Assembly (NCBI RefSeq): GCF_013248965.1
Contig: NZ_JABRVQ010000003.1
Coordinates: 62,001 to 126,000 of the forward strand
Length of the DNA: 64,000 nt
Direction: 5' to 3'
Source of the DNA: Psychrobacter okhotskensis
GTDB lineage: Bacteria > Pseudomonadota > Gammaproteobacteria > Pseudomonadales > Moraxellaceae
Shown: positions 36,147 through 48,566 of the stretch, one piece after another
Numbering within the stretch: the first letter of the stretch is position 1
How the letters are laid out: every line of letters begins with the position of its first letter
Notes under the pieces: model-generated
What the model saw: only the letters and a program-made list of their open reading frames with translations
Databases searched by the model: none
What the model was told of the DNA's origin: nothing
Made by a program: the position numbers and the translations under genes

Positions 36147-37559
36147 TTAACTTATAGCAAGTGAATCATCATCACTTTGTTCAAATGACAACGCTTCAAT
36201 AGCCCTAATCAACTTCGCTTCATTCTCAGTAATAGCTGTTTTAAACGCCTGATAACTGGCGACCTGTTGCGGAATCGCCAGCTTAAACTTATGAATACTA
36301 CCACCGAAGCCATTTAAGACACCCATATTCAAAGCTAAATTATCATCTACCGTAGGCGCAATATAGCCTCCTATATTAGCTCGATATAAAAACAGATAAG
36401 ATAGGATTTGATTGAGGTCATCACGACTAATGTGATTGTCTTTCATGCGCTTATATTTCGCGTCCAAAATAATGCGGTTATCTTTCACAAAATCAGGATA
36501 ACGGCGCACGTTATTACCCGAAAATTTCTGTGCATAAACCTTGATACCGCCTTTTCGATTATTATTAGTAGGATGTTTAAAGCCGATATCACGCAGAAGG
36601 GTATTTAAATATTCCTCCCATAGCCAAGCCCCATCAAACAAGATACCGTAGGCTTTATCATCATTTCTGGCGTATTTCAGACCATCATGACGGAGGATTT
36701 GTAGGCAGATTTTTTGCAGACCACTATATTCGGTGAAATAAGGATGGACGAAAGGTTTGCGGTTGGCATTAATGACAGTTTGCTGACCTCGCGCATGATA
36801 GGACGGCGTATGCTGGACAATCAGATTAACAAAATCTAGGGTCTCGCTATCGCTATGCAACACGTCTCGCAAGTTTGGTTTTTGCTTGATAAGCTCAATG
36901 GTATGACGAATCAGCTGAGTAAGCGGATTATCAAAGCTGTGCTCGCGTACACGGTAGGCAACGCTACCTCGAAAAGGCAGGTTTCGTTGCAAATGAGCTT
37001 TGATATCGATAGCACCTTTAAGATTGCTATCGTTATAAGTTTTCTTTTGATACTCTTTATACAAGCCTTGCGAGAGCGCTTTTTTTAGTAGATAAGGAAA
37101 TAAATAGACCAAAAAATCAAAGACATTGGTTTGATTGCGACTATGCTTTAAATCAAATAAATTAAAGCACAGTACCTTTTGTAGCATATAGTGTAAAAAA
37201 TAGTCCTCAATACTGGCTTCTTGATTATTCGTTACAGTACCAACGTCACTAACCTCATCGATAACACTCTGAGCAAAACGCGATTGGATTTTTAGTTGCG
37301 TATTCTGTACGCCAATAAAACCCATGACATTACCCGTTGTTAAAATTATCTTAGAATCACTAAGAGTTAGCTCAAAGATTGGCTCGCTAGCAATATCGTC
37401 TTCGTTGTCCTTAAGATAATCAGGAAATATTAGTAAATCAGGATTTGCTTTTACCAACTCGCTAATATTTTTATTAGCAATCAGACTTATATTATCCTTA
37501 TAAACCTGATCCATTGCCGTCAGCTCTAAAGCTGTATTGTCAGTCGTGACTATCATCAT
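36147..37559 (-). CDS. mcrC: McrC-like subunit of a McrBC type IV restriction system
   Basis: About 470 aa. The C-terminal nuclease domain has R-R-Y-P-D-F-V-K-D-N-R-I-I-L-D-A-K-Y-K, a PD-(D/E)xK site with Asp and D-A-K, as in McrC. The N-terminal half (about 40-250) matches the McrC-associated domain (V-M-G-F-I-G-V-Q-N, L-L-K-K-A-L-S-Q-G-L-Y-K-E-Y). The start at MMIVTTDN overlaps the 3' end of mcrB by about 20 bases with no ribosome site, implying translational coupling. McrC supplies DNA cleavage for the McrB motor. Confidence 0.88.
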   Translation of the reverse strand: MMIVTTDNTALELTAMDQVYKDNISLIANKNISELVKANPDLLIFPDYLKDNEDDIASEPIFELTLSDSKIILTTGNVMGFIGVQNTQLKIQSRFAQSVIDEVSDVGTVTNNQEASIEDYFLHYMLQKVLCFNLFDLKHSRNQTNVFDFLVYLFPYLLKKALSQGLYKEYQKKTYNDSNLKGAIDIKAHLQRNLPFRGSVAYRVREHSFDNPLTQLIRHTIELIKQKPNLRDVLHSDSETLDFVNLIVQHTPSYHARGQQTVINANRKPFVHPYFTEYSGLQKICLQILRHDGLKYARNDDKAYGILFDGAWLWEEYLNTLLRDIGFKHPTNNNRKGGIKVYAQKFSGNNVRRYPDFVKDNRIILDAKYKRMKDNHISRDDLNQILSYLFLYRANIGGYIAPTVDDNLALNMGVLNGFGGSIHKFKLAIPQQVASYQAFKTAITENEAKLIRAIEALSFEQSDDDSLAIS

Positions 37560-39678
37560 AACCAACCGAGTCATAGGTATTATCATAGGCACTTTTTAAA
37601 CTAGCAAGCTGCTCATCGGCATCAGGATAGCCACGCAGATATTCAAACAGGAGCGACTGTAGATGGTACGTCCAGAGTTTATCGAAATCCCCATTATAAT
37701 TAGCCAGTTTTAGGAAGTAAGCTGGACCGACATGGTAGGTATCGCTCAAGCCTTGAACAGATTCGATAGCACTATTTAAATTAATAAGCCGTTGCTTAGC
37801 TTCTTCTGCCCATTCATCTATTTGCCCTTCCCACATTGAAAGCCTATCTTCGGCTTTGATTTCTTTCCAAGCAAATCGGCGGCGCATTGCAAAATCAAAT
37901 GATTCGACACTACGATCGATATCGTTCATGGTACCGATGATATAGACGTTGTCTGGAATATAAAAACCGTTCTTAAAAACATCTTCTTCGGTTTGCAGAT
38001 TGGCGTATTGGGTAGTGACTCTGCCACTCTCGCCCCGATAGCCGGGGTCAATTGAGAAGAAAAGCTCGCCTAAGACTTTGGAGATTTCGGCACGGTTTAT
38101 TTCATCTAAAATAAGAATGAATTTCTTGTTTCGATCATCAACTGAAGTAACCTTCAAATCGTATTTATTTTTTATATACTCTCCAATTGCGACAGTGTAC
38201 GGTTTCCAGTCGAGTACTTCGTCAGTTTCAATATAGACCTTAAAGAACTCTTTTCTAACGGTCATTTGTGTTTGTCTATCTGTTTCAGGAGTAACCACAC
38301 AGCTTTTTCTAGAGTTAATATCTACTTTGAAACGTTTTTTATGAAAAGGTGTTTCGAGCGTTAAACCATTCTCGACTACATCATCAATAAAAATTTCATA
38401 AACTTCCTCAAAATTACTAATATTTTGATTTCTTTCAGTTTTGAGTGCTTCTTTACAAAACTTCTTGAAGCTTCCATCTCTTAGCTCAAAGCTAACCTCA
38501 CCTTCTTCATTTTGAATAGGTCTTAGACCTTCGACAAAATCAGTATAGTCATAGGACGGATGAAATTGAATGAGCTTGTGCTCTGCATCCCAAGCTTTAG
38601 CCAGCGCTTTTGCTAAGTAGGTTTTACCCGTTCCTGGTGCTCCTGTAAGTATAAGATTCTTATTGGCTAACAGTAGCTCGCTGATTTCTTGTAGCAAAGG
38701 ATTGGTGATAGGTGGTTGAGCGTTTGAAGTACTTACTTGTTCATTCATAATTGACTTATTAGCAAGCTTAAAAACATTTTTATAAGCTTCAAACAAATCG
38801 CCTTTTAGATCATTGATGATACTGTAGTAATCAAGCAAAGACAGTTTCTGTTCATAATCTAACTCCATTATTCGACCGAATAAGTAATGCTCGTCTTTGA
38901 CAGGGTTTTGAAAGCCGTATTCATCCGTGTTTAATGTAAAGCCTCTCTTAGCAAGCTTAGTAATCTCTTCACTGTCTCTCAAAGCTATAAAAGCATCCAT
39001 AAACGGCTTGATATATTCTATTGGTGTTTTTTCTTCTTTAAATCTGACGTAAAGCGTATTAAATCCTAAACCGTAACCAATTTTATTGTCTGATAAGTAG
39101 ATGTGGTATTGGACTTCGGTGCCCGCACCTTCGTTGATCGCCCACTCTCTGTCTTCGCTATCGTATTTGAACAATAACTTTGAGTTAGTAATTCTTTGAT
39201 TACCTGTCAGCTCTTTTCTAGCGAAAAGAAAGTCCTTTTTCAGACCACTGACGTCTTGGTTTATAAGACCAACCAAGTGACCGATGCTGTCGATTTTTAT
39301 AGCGCTAGCATTGATGTAATCTAGCTCTTGCATTGCTCCAACTAGCTCGTCGCGCAACTGCCATTCACCATTTTCACTACCTTTCATAGCAATTAGCCAC
39401 AAACTTGATGTATCGACATTTTGCAACTTCGAAAATCTTTTCTTCACCTTCATATTAAATTGACTTATATAGCCACTTAGAGATTGCTTCGAGAGATTAT
39501 ATCGCTTTGCCAGATACTCAAAGTCAGCCTTGTATTCAGGCTCTGAGAAAAAAGTGATCAAGAAGAATTTATAGTTAAGAGACATAAAGTCTTCATCTAA
39601 CAATACATGTAGCCACTCCTCCCTAGTAACTTGGGATGGACCCTTATAGTCATCATTCTTTATGATAATTTGTTGCAC
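37540..39678 (-). CDS. mcrB: McrB-like GTPase/AAA+ subunit of a McrBC restriction system
   Basis: About 712 aa from a GTG start with AAGGAT seven bases upstream; the more upstream TTG contains that site and is less likely. The C-terminal AAA+ motor has Walker A G-A-P-G-T-G-K-T at about 346-353, Walker B-type I-L-I-L-D-E-I-N-R-A-E, the McrB signature G-T-M-N-D-I-D-R-S and the M-R-R-R-F-A-W arginine region. The first 300 residues do not match E. coli McrB and should be the target-recognition part: an HTH-like segment (Y-N-L-S-K-Q-S-L-S-G-Y) is near 60-71. McrBC restricts DNA with modified cytosine; the actual target is unknown. Confidence 0.88.
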   Translation of the reverse strand: MQQIIIKNDDYKGPSQVTREEWLHVLLDEDFMSLNYKFFLITFFSEPEYKADFEYLAKRYNLSKQSLSGYISQFNMKVKKRFSKLQNVDTSSLWLIAMKGSENGEWQLRDELVGAMQELDYINASAIKIDSIGHLVGLINQDVSGLKKDFLFARKELTGNQRITNSKLLFKYDSEDREWAINEGAGTEVQYHIYLSDNKIGYGLGFNTLYVRFKEEKTPIEYIKPFMDAFIALRDSEEITKLAKRGFTLNTDEYGFQNPVKDEHYLFGRIMELDYEQKLSLLDYYSIINDLKGDLFEAYKNVFKLANKSIMNEQVSTSNAQPPITNPLLQEISELLLANKNLILTGAPGTGKTYLAKALAKAWDAEHKLIQFHPSYDYTDFVEGLRPIQNEEGEVSFELRDGSFKKFCKEALKTERNQNISNFEEVYEIFIDDVVENGLTLETPFHKKRFKVDINSRKSCVVTPETDRQTQMTVRKEFFKVYIETDEVLDWKPYTVAIGEYIKNKYDLKVTSVDDRNKKFILILDEINRAEISKVLGELFFSIDPGYRGESGRVTTQYANLQTEEDVFKNGFYIPDNVYIIGTMNDIDRSVESFDFAMRRRFAWKEIKAEDRLSMWEGQIDEWAEEAKQRLINLNSAIESVQGLSDTYHVGPAYFLKLANYNGDFDKLWTYHLQSLLFEYLRGYPDADEQLASLKSAYDNTYDSVGYDDSHD

Positions 39679-39746
39679 CGCGGTATCCTTCAAATGAAAT
39701 TTTAATGATGGTTTCTTATGATCATACGAGAGGTAGACTAAAAACC

Positions 39747-40553
39747 CTAACGCCCCTTAAACTCCGCCTCACGTCTCTCAACCATCGCCATTGCGCCCTC
39801 TTTTGCGTCTTCTGAATGAAATAAATGCGGCAGATAGCTATGAATATTGGCGAGTGCTGCTTTTGCGCCATTGTGACTGGCATCTTGCGCAGAAGACAGC
39901 AACCCTTGTACCCCAAGCGGGGCAGCCTTGCAAATCTCTTTAGCGATAGTGCGTGCGCGCTCATACTCTTCACCATTGGCGACGACTTCGCTGACCAAAT
40001 TCAGCCTATCAGCCGTTTGCGCATCGAATGCTTTACCAGTGAGTAGATACGGCATGGCTTTTTGCCAGCCTGCTGCCGCGACAAATCTTACCGTCGCCCC
40101 GCCAAACGGCATGATGCCGCGTTGCACTTCCATTTGTGCAAAGTTGCAGTTATCACTAGCGATGACCACATCACTATTTAGCATCAGCTCAATGCCTGCG
40201 GTAAAGCAAGTGCCTTGTATTGCCACGACCACAGGTTTGGTCCGCAGTTTGCCACCGATACCCCACGGATCGATTTTATTATCATTGAATTCAAACGCGC
40301 CTTTATCCCATTTATCTTGTAGCTCCATCAAATCAAGACCAGCGGTAAAGTGCTCGCCATGGGCGAAGATAAGCGCACAACGCAGATTAGCGTCATTTTC
40401 ATACTTGGTAAGCGCCTCAGAGAGTTGCTTGATCATATGGCTATCAAAGGCGTTGCGCTTGTCCGCACGATTGAGTCCGATTAGGCAGATATGGCCGTCA
40501 GTTTCATAGGTAATGCGCTTGCCAATAGCGTCAGTATCGTTTTGCATGCTCAT
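39747..40553 (-). CDS. Enoyl-CoA hydratase/isomerase (crotonase) family protein
   Basis: 268 aa from MSMQND, chosen because AAAGGAT lies just upstream. Crotonase fold: A-D-K-R-N-A-F-D at about 32-39 and the oxyanion-hole segments H-F-T-A-G-L-D and Q-G-T-C-F-T-A-G-I-E-L at about 70 and 110. The Glu usually needed in the first catalytic position is replaced around G-I-M-P-F-G-G, so exact chemistry (hydratase, isomerase or thioesterase) is unclear. Acts on acyl-CoA in the cytosol. Stands alone between McrBC and a divergent LysE gene. Confidence 0.85.
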   Translation of the reverse strand: MSMQNDTDAIGKRITYETDGHICLIGLNRADKRNAFDSHMIKQLSEALTKYENDANLRCALIFAHGEHFTAGLDLMELQDKWDKGAFEFNDNKIDPWGIGGKLRTKPVVVAIQGTCFTAGIELMLNSDVVIASDNCNFAQMEVQRGIMPFGGATVRFVAAAGWQKAMPYLLTGKAFDAQTADRLNLVSEVVANGEEYERARTIAKEICKAAPLGVQGLLSSAQDASHNGAKAALANIHSYLPHLFHSEDAKEGAMAMVERREAEFKGR

Positions 40554-40872
40554 GGTTTTATCCTTTTTATATTTGTAGTTGTGGTAGGGTGCGGTTAGTT
40601 TTATCAAGTTTTCGTAGAGAATGAAGATAAAATGTAACCCACCATTTAAACCTTATAAAAGTATAAGACGGTGGGTTACACTGCGTTAACCACACCCTAC
40701 GCCAAAATCGTCTTATTTCAGTGAATACTACTGACTTTCAATATAGACATACGCTCTTTGCAACGCAAGCATCGTTTTAGCGTTTCCATCAACAGCTGAC
40801 CTCAATATCAGTTGACCTGATTTGCGATAAGTGCAACTATTATTCAACCTAAGACATGACTCAGAGCTTTTT

Positions 40873-41580
40873 ATGGAATTTTGGCACGGTTTTTTGCTGA
40901 TCACCAGCGTTCATCTACTCGCTGCTGCCTCTCCAGGGCCTGATTTTGTCTTGGTATCACAGCAGACATTGGCAAAAGGTCGGCGCACAGGTTTGATTTG
41001 TAGCCTTGGTATCACTTTTGGTTTAGCAATACATATTATCTATTCAGTGCTAGGACTGGCGACGGTCATCGCTCATTCGCAGCCATTATTGACCGCTATT
41101 AAATGGTTGGGCGGTAGTTACCTTATTTATCTAGGGTGGCAAGGCATTCAAGCCAAACCTAAAAAGCCGTCAGAGTTAGCAAATTCAGAAGAGCCAACAG
41201 ATTCAGTCATTGATGTTTCACAAGCTGCGCCTACCGAGCAAGCAGCGCTGCCTTCTACCAAAAAACCTTCTATGAATAGCGACTCAACTTTCGCCATTCT
41301 ACGTCGCGGCTTTTTTTGCAATGTATTTAACCCAAAAGCGCCCGTCTATTTTGTCGCCATATTTACCTTAGTATTGTCACCTAATATACCACTTTGGCAG
41401 CTTTCCATTTATGGCGTATGGATGATGGTCTTACAGATGGCATGGTTTAGCACCGTAGTGATGTTACTCTCCATTCCTGCGATACATCGTCGCTTTCAAC
41501 GCTTTGAGCATTGGATTGACCGCATCTTAGGTACCGCGATGATCGTATTGGGATTAAACCTGATTTTACGTAGCCGATAA
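40873..41580 (+). CDS. LysE/RhtB-family amino-acid exporter
   Basis: 235 aa with six membrane segments. The N-terminus has [14 protein letters not shown] near 18-31, the hallmark of the LysE/RhtB family, and C-terminal F-N-P-K-A-P-V-Y-F near 150. A 40-residue hydrophilic loop (about 95-135, Pro/Ser/Thr-rich) is longer than usual. Likely exports an amino acid such as threonine, homoserine or leucine; substrate unknown. I start at MEFWHGF, matching the family; an upstream in-frame ATG adds 14 unrelated residues. Confidence 0.85.
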   Translation: MEFWHGFLLITSVHLLAAASPGPDFVLVSQQTLAKGRRTGLICSLGITFGLAIHIIYSVLGLATVIAHSQPLLTAIKWLGGSYLIYLGWQGIQAKPKKPSELANSEEPTDSVIDVSQAAPTEQAALPSTKKPSMNSDSTFAILRRGFFCNVFNPKAPVYFVAIFTLVLSPNIPLWQLSIYGVWMMVLQMAWFSTVVMLLSIPAIHRRFQRFEHWIDRILGTAMIVLGLNLILRSR

Positions 41581-41645
41581 GACATTCGTTAGCCGCGAAA
41601 TCTGCTAAAATGGTTGATTATATTCAAACATCAAAGCCCGATACT

Positions 41646-42683
41646 ATGACCAGTAAGCCTATGAACCGTCGCCCGACCGCTAACAATCACAGAAACAGAT
41701 CACCTGAGACTGCCAAAAAATTAGGCCAGCTGCATCCACGCAATCCGCACCAAGGCCGCTATGACTTTACGGTATTGACCCGCGCTTTGCCTGAGCTTGC
41801 CAAGCATACGATTACCAATCCTAATGGCGAGCCAACGATTAACTTCTCTGATCATCAAGCGGTAAGAGTGCTTAATCAGGCGCTATTGGCCCATTATTAT
41901 GGCGTTAAATTTTGGGACATTCCTGAAGGTTATTTGTGTCCACCGATTCCGGGGCGTGCCGATTATATTCATTACATCGCTGACTTATTGGCGCAAACCA
42001 CGCACATGAATGACGATAATACACCGCCGATGGGTAAAGAAATCCATGCCTTAGATATTGGTACTGGTGCCAGTGCTATTTACCCTATTATCGGCAGCCA
42101 AAGCTACGGTTGGCGCTTTACCGCGAGCGATATCGACCCTATTTCGGTCAATACCGCGGCATTGATTTGTGAAGCCAATCCAAAGCTAAAAGGCGCGGTG
42201 AAAGTAAAACTACAACCCAATCCGAAGAAGTTTTTTGCAGGTATCATCGGTCGTCAAGATTACTTTGATGTGGTCGTGTGCAACCCGCCATTCCATGCGT
42301 CACTAGAAGAAGCGATGGAATCCAATACCCGCAAGCAGCATAATTTGCAACGCCATCGTGGCAAGAATGAAAACGAGCAAGTAAGCCGACATTCAACGAA
42401 ATCTGGCAATGCGGCACAAAACCTAAACTTCGGCGGTCAGCATAAAGAGCTATGGAGTGAAGGTGGCGAGATTACCTTTTTGACTAAGATGATAAAAGAG
42501 AGCCAAGATTTCGCTGAGCATGTTGGCTGGTTTACTAGCTTAGTCTCGAAGTCCGAAAACGTAAAACCTTTACAGCTATTGCTAAAGCAGCTTGATGTCA
42601 CACAGATGCGCATTATTGAGATGAGCCAAGGACAGAAAAACACCCGTATATTGGCATGGCGTTTTAACACTGATGAAGAATAG
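41646..42683 (+). CDS. rlmF: 23S rRNA (adenine-1618-N6)-methyltransferase
   Basis: About 345 aa. Family-specific [13 protein letters not shown] near 36 and [20 protein letters not shown] near 94-113 define RlmF. The SAM-binding motif is [11 protein letters not shown] and the catalytic motif is V-C-N-P-P-F-H, as in N6-adenine methylases. It methylates A1618 of 23S rRNA. A start at 41610 is also possible; neither has a clear ribosome site. A central stretch (about 225-265) rich in Asn, His and Lys looks like a lineage insert. Confidence 0.9.
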   Translation: MTSKPMNRRPTANNHRNRSPETAKKLGQLHPRNPHQGRYDFTVLTRALPELAKHTITNPNGEPTINFSDHQAVRVLNQALLAHYYGVKFWDIPEGYLCPPIPGRADYIHYIADLLAQTTHMNDDNTPPMGKEIHALDIGTGASAIYPIIGSQSYGWRFTASDIDPISVNTAALICEANPKLKGAVKVKLQPNPKKFFAGIIGRQDYFDVVVCNPPFHASLEEAMESNTRKQHNLQRHRGKNENEQVSRHSTKSGNAAQNLNFGGQHKELWSEGGEITFLTKMIKESQDFAEHVGWFTSLVSKSENVKPLQLLLKQLDVTQMRIIEMSQGQKNTRILAWRFNTDEE

Positions 42684-42707
42684 TAGTTACTGTTTTTAAT
42701 TCTTAAA

Positions 42708-42721
42708 GTTTCACGTGAAAC
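42708..42721. other. parS-like site GTTTCACGTGAAAC (canonical)
   Basis: Perfect 14-base palindrome matching the conserved ParB-binding core. It lies just after the rlmF stop, about 10 kb from oriC. Confidence 0.85.
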
Positions 42722-42724
42722 AAA

Positions 42725-42760
42725 AAAGCACCGCTCTGGAACCCAGAGCGGTGCTTTTTA
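42725..42760 (+). terminator. Rho-independent terminator of rlmF
   Basis: AAAGCACCGCTCTGG pairs with CCAGAGCGGTGCTTTTT around a short AAC loop, ending in a T-run. Confidence 0.92.
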
Positions 42761-42848
42761 TTGAGAAAATAAGTCAAAATGGAATATAGTTAAATACCTT
42801 AAAACGCGACGGTATTGCTGATTTATCGATATTACTTTTCACTCATTA

Positions 42849-43117
42849 TAGGGCGTGTTGAACATTCGATCGTGGCACTGACAGAGACTATTTTTTAGGC
42901 GATTCAAAGATAAAAATAGTAAGTTTAGTCATTCTAAGCGTCTCTTGTTATCAAAAAATCAGCAAAAAATAGTCCTGTCCTTTTAGGCTGATGCTAAAAT
43001 TGCCCCATACCGTGTTGCAATTCGAGCTAAGGTATCAACATAATCTTCGACTTGCGCCGTGTCTGGAACAATTTTAGCGATCAGCAGTGTTCATTTATGA
43101 ATGTTCAACACGCCCTA
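42849..43117 (-). mobile_element. 269-bp MITE-like element with 19-bp terminal inverted repeats
   Basis: Left end TAGGGCGTGTTGAACATTC (42849-42867) and right end, its exact reverse complement (43099-43117). The ends at TA would suit TA-target duplication. Read leftward, the interior encodes T-L-L-I-A-K-I-V-P and then D-Y-V-D-T-L-A-R-I-A-T-R-Y-G-A-I-L-A-S-A before a stop, which looks like the tail of a transposase, so the element is probably an internal-deletion derivative of an IS. A decayed second copy lies at about 9007-9174. It fills the gap between rlmF and mntP. Confidence 0.85.
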
Positions 43118-43122
43118 GTTAT

Positions 43123-43752
43123 TTAGCCAAAAAACATGATTTTTATACCAATTAAAATAAGCACCAAACCACCTAATGCTTCGGCTTTATCCTCTAACCA
43201 TGTACCAGAGCGCCAGCCTAGATAAACACCGAATAGCCCAAATATAGCCGTTACTACAGCGATAATTAAACATGCTAACCATGCATTCAATGCCAATAAA
43301 TTAAGGGTAAACCCTGCCGCCATCGCATCAATACTGGTGGCAATTGCGAGCGTAAACATAGTGCGATGATTGATACTGCCGTTTCCACTGCCTATGGCGG
43401 CAACGGTATCACCAGTCGTATCAATAGCACCAGCCTTTAGGTGAAGCGCACTGTCTACCGCATCCTCCCCATCACCAGTAAACACCTCATAAAGCATCTT
43501 GCCACCGAGACCGATCAGTATAATCCCACCGATCCAAGGTGCAGCAGCAGCCAACCAGCCTAAAAGTGCTGCGCCTAACAAATATCCAATCAATGGCATC
43601 ACGCCCTGCGCAATACCAAAATATAACGCCGCATAAACAGCTAAACGTAACAAATACTGCTTGCTTTGTTTTTGCGACTTAGCACCCAGCCCAATCGCGA
43701 CAGCAAATGCATCCATGGCTAAAGCGATAGCCAGCAACACAACTTCAATCAT
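43123..43752 (-). CDS. mntP: Manganese efflux pump MntP
   Basis: 209 aa, six membrane segments, two repeats of the DUF204/Mntp fold. The first helix carries [14 protein letters not shown] and the second repeat [11 protein letters not shown], whose Asp residues bind Mn2+ in E. coli MntP. It exports Mn2+ across the inner membrane. I start at MIEVVLLA (ATG, 43752) by family length; a GTG four codons upstream is possible. A loop at about 105-130 (D-G-E-D-A-V-D-S) is longer than usual. No yybP-ykoY riboswitch is recognisable upstream. Confidence 0.9.
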   Translation of the reverse strand: MIEVVLLAIALAMDAFAVAIGLGAKSQKQSKQYLLRLAVYAALYFGIAQGVMPLIGYLLGAALLGWLAAAAPWIGGIILIGLGGKMLYEVFTGDGEDAVDSALHLKAGAIDTTGDTVAAIGSGNGSINHRTMFTLAIATSIDAMAAGFTLNLLALNAWLACLIIAVVTAIFGLFGVYLGWRSGTWLEDKAEALGGLVLILIGIKIMFFG

Positions 43753-43789
43753 TTTGGTGTCCACTTATTATAATGATTTATCTAGTGAA

Positions 43790-43803
43790 GTTTCACGTGA
43801 AAC
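43790..43803. other. parS-like site GTTTCACGTGAAAC (canonical)
   Basis: Second perfect parS palindrome, in the short gap between mntP and the DUF6880-like gene, about 9 kb from oriC. Confidence 0.85.
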
Positions 43804-43814
43804 ATCACATCGAT

Positions 43815-45296
43815 TTAATCGTTTACCTTTTCCCAAAAACTACGCTTTTTGCCATGCTTATCTTTAAGCGTAATAACATATTCTTTATGGGTTGCAAGTT
43901 CGCTGTAAGGCTTAGACGATTGACTAATAATCGTATCAAGCTTTGTTAGACGGTTGAAGTAGCGAGCCGCGTGACCATAGGCTTTGCTGCGAGAGCTGTC
44001 TAGAATATCATTAAGTAAAGTGCGATAAATAATAACTTGAAGTAAATCAGTCTCAGCTGGCAACTCCTTTAACATGCCGGTTAGCGCTGTATAATGTACA
44101 TCAGCAAACTGGCAATAACGGGCAACTGCGACCTGATTGGCAAGCTCAACCTCTCCTATTTCTAGCAGTAGTGATGTTGCCATAAATACATTTTCTTGTT
44201 GCTCTGCCAGCTCATAAGCTCTTTTTCGCCACTGAGCTTGCTGAGCAGGACTGGCCTCAGCCATGATAGCTTTTAGCCTTAAAGGGCTTGGTTGCAGCTC
44301 AAATACCTCGCCTAGCACTTCCATGAGCGCATTGGTGTTTTTTTGCATGTGATATATGTGACTTAGCCAATCCAAGCGTCTGGTCTTATCTAACAGACCA
44401 TCGCTTTGCCACTCTTCATTTAAGTAGTGTAGTGCCTTATCAAAAGCTCTTTGATTTAGCAAAAATGTTAGCAACTCTTCTAATCTTCGAGGATGAACTG
44501 GTCTAGTCTCTTGCATCTCAAAAAAGATGGTTTCAAAAAATCCCACATCACCTAGCGCCCTTGATAGATTTTTTATGGCGATCTCAATTACCATTTTTTC
44601 ATAGTTAATCGAAAAAGCATCATCGCTTAAAGGGCTGTTTTGCCTTTCATTGAGCGTATCTTCGTTTGCCTTTTTTGTTTGGATATTCTCACGCTCTTGT
44701 TGATAATCAGCGATCAATCCACGTATCTCAGGCTCAGATAACAGCTCATTAATATCTTCTAATAAACTATCTTTAGTACCATAATCATTATCGTCAGCCA
44801 GCACTTTTACTTTATTTACCCAAGCATGGCTGAGTATATCGCGCTCATCAACAGGTATGTCTCGCTTTTCTTGCTCATAGCATGTGCTAGCCACTGTCAG
44901 CCAAGATGCAGTCAAACTCCTATAAATATCACCAATATAACCGTTGGAATCATCAGCACGCCCTAAGCTAGCATTAGTAGATTCTATAAATAACTCAAGT
45001 AACGTCAGGCATTCTTGTGGTTGCTCAGGATAAAGGCTCATTATGTCACTGGCTAAGTGCTGAAGCTCAGTAGCAAATTCGCTAGACTCCCAGTAATCTA
45101 CAAACTTCCTTCGTCTTCTAAGTCCTTTTAGTGTAGTGGTTAACTTTTTTATAAGTTTAGGCTTATCTGATTGTAATAGCAGACGCTCAATTTTTTTATC
45201 GAGCATTTTATCTACACCATACACATCAGAGACAAAATCAATTAAAGACGTTTTTGATAGTTGTGACAAATACTTCTTTTGTTCTGCGTTTAGCAT
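43815..45296 (-). CDS. Uncharacterised alpha-helical protein, DUF6880-like
   Basis: 493 aa, soluble, strongly helical, rich in Leu/Glu/Lys. Starts M-L-N-A-E-Q-K-K-Y with GAGGGT before the ATG. No catalytic motif is evident. The C-terminal two-thirds look like helical tetratricopeptide-style repeats (L-H-Y-L-N-E-E-W, W-L-S-H-I-Y-H-M, A-Y-E-L-A-E-Q-Q-E), which fits a DUF6880-type protein, sometimes with a SWIM-like partner. Function unknown. It sits between mntP and gyrB. Confidence 0.7.
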   Translation of the reverse strand: MLNAEQKKYLSQLSKTSLIDFVSDVYGVDKMLDKKIERLLLQSDKPKLIKKLTTTLKGLRRRRKFVDYWESSEFATELQHLASDIMSLYPEQPQECLTLLELFIESTNASLGRADDSNGYIGDIYRSLTASWLTVASTCYEQEKRDIPVDERDILSHAWVNKVKVLADDNDYGTKDSLLEDINELLSEPEIRGLIADYQQERENIQTKKANEDTLNERQNSPLSDDAFSINYEKMVIEIAIKNLSRALGDVGFFETIFFEMQETRPVHPRRLEELLTFLLNQRAFDKALHYLNEEWQSDGLLDKTRRLDWLSHIYHMQKNTNALMEVLGEVFELQPSPLRLKAIMAEASPAQQAQWRKRAYELAEQQENVFMATSLLLEIGEVELANQVAVARYCQFADVHYTALTGMLKELPAETDLLQVIIYRTLLNDILDSSRSKAYGHAARYFNRLTKLDTIISQSSKPYSELATHKEYVITLKDKHGKKRSFWEKVND

Positions 45297-45335
45297 AGTG
45301 TTACCCTCACTATTTTACTGGTAATGTTTCATATG

Positions 45336-45366
45336 AAAAAAGCCACCTTGCGAGCAAGATGACTTT
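45336..45366 (-). terminator. Likely gyrB terminator
   Basis: Read leftward, AAAGTCATCTTGC pairs with GCAAGGTGGCTTT (two mismatch/wobble pairs) around a TC loop, then a T-run. It is 57 bases after the gyrB stop. Confidence 0.8.
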
Positions 45367-45422
45367 ATACCAATAAATACTTATATTCAAACTTCAAGGT
45401 CTATAATCTCAAAACTTAAAAG

Positions 45423-48566
<3,144 letters not shown>

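Noticed and set aside
35958-36164. 68-codon open frame after the YadA-head gene
   Set aside because: No ribosome site, no recognisable motif, overlaps the mcrC stop, and the opposite strand is equally open.
43753-43789. Manganese riboswitch upstream of mntP
   Set aside because: The leader is too short and lacks any recognisable yybP-ykoY elements.
45326-45339. Further parS-like site near gyrB
   Set aside because: GTTTCATATGAAAA has more than one deviation from the core and overlaps the gyrB terminator hairpin.
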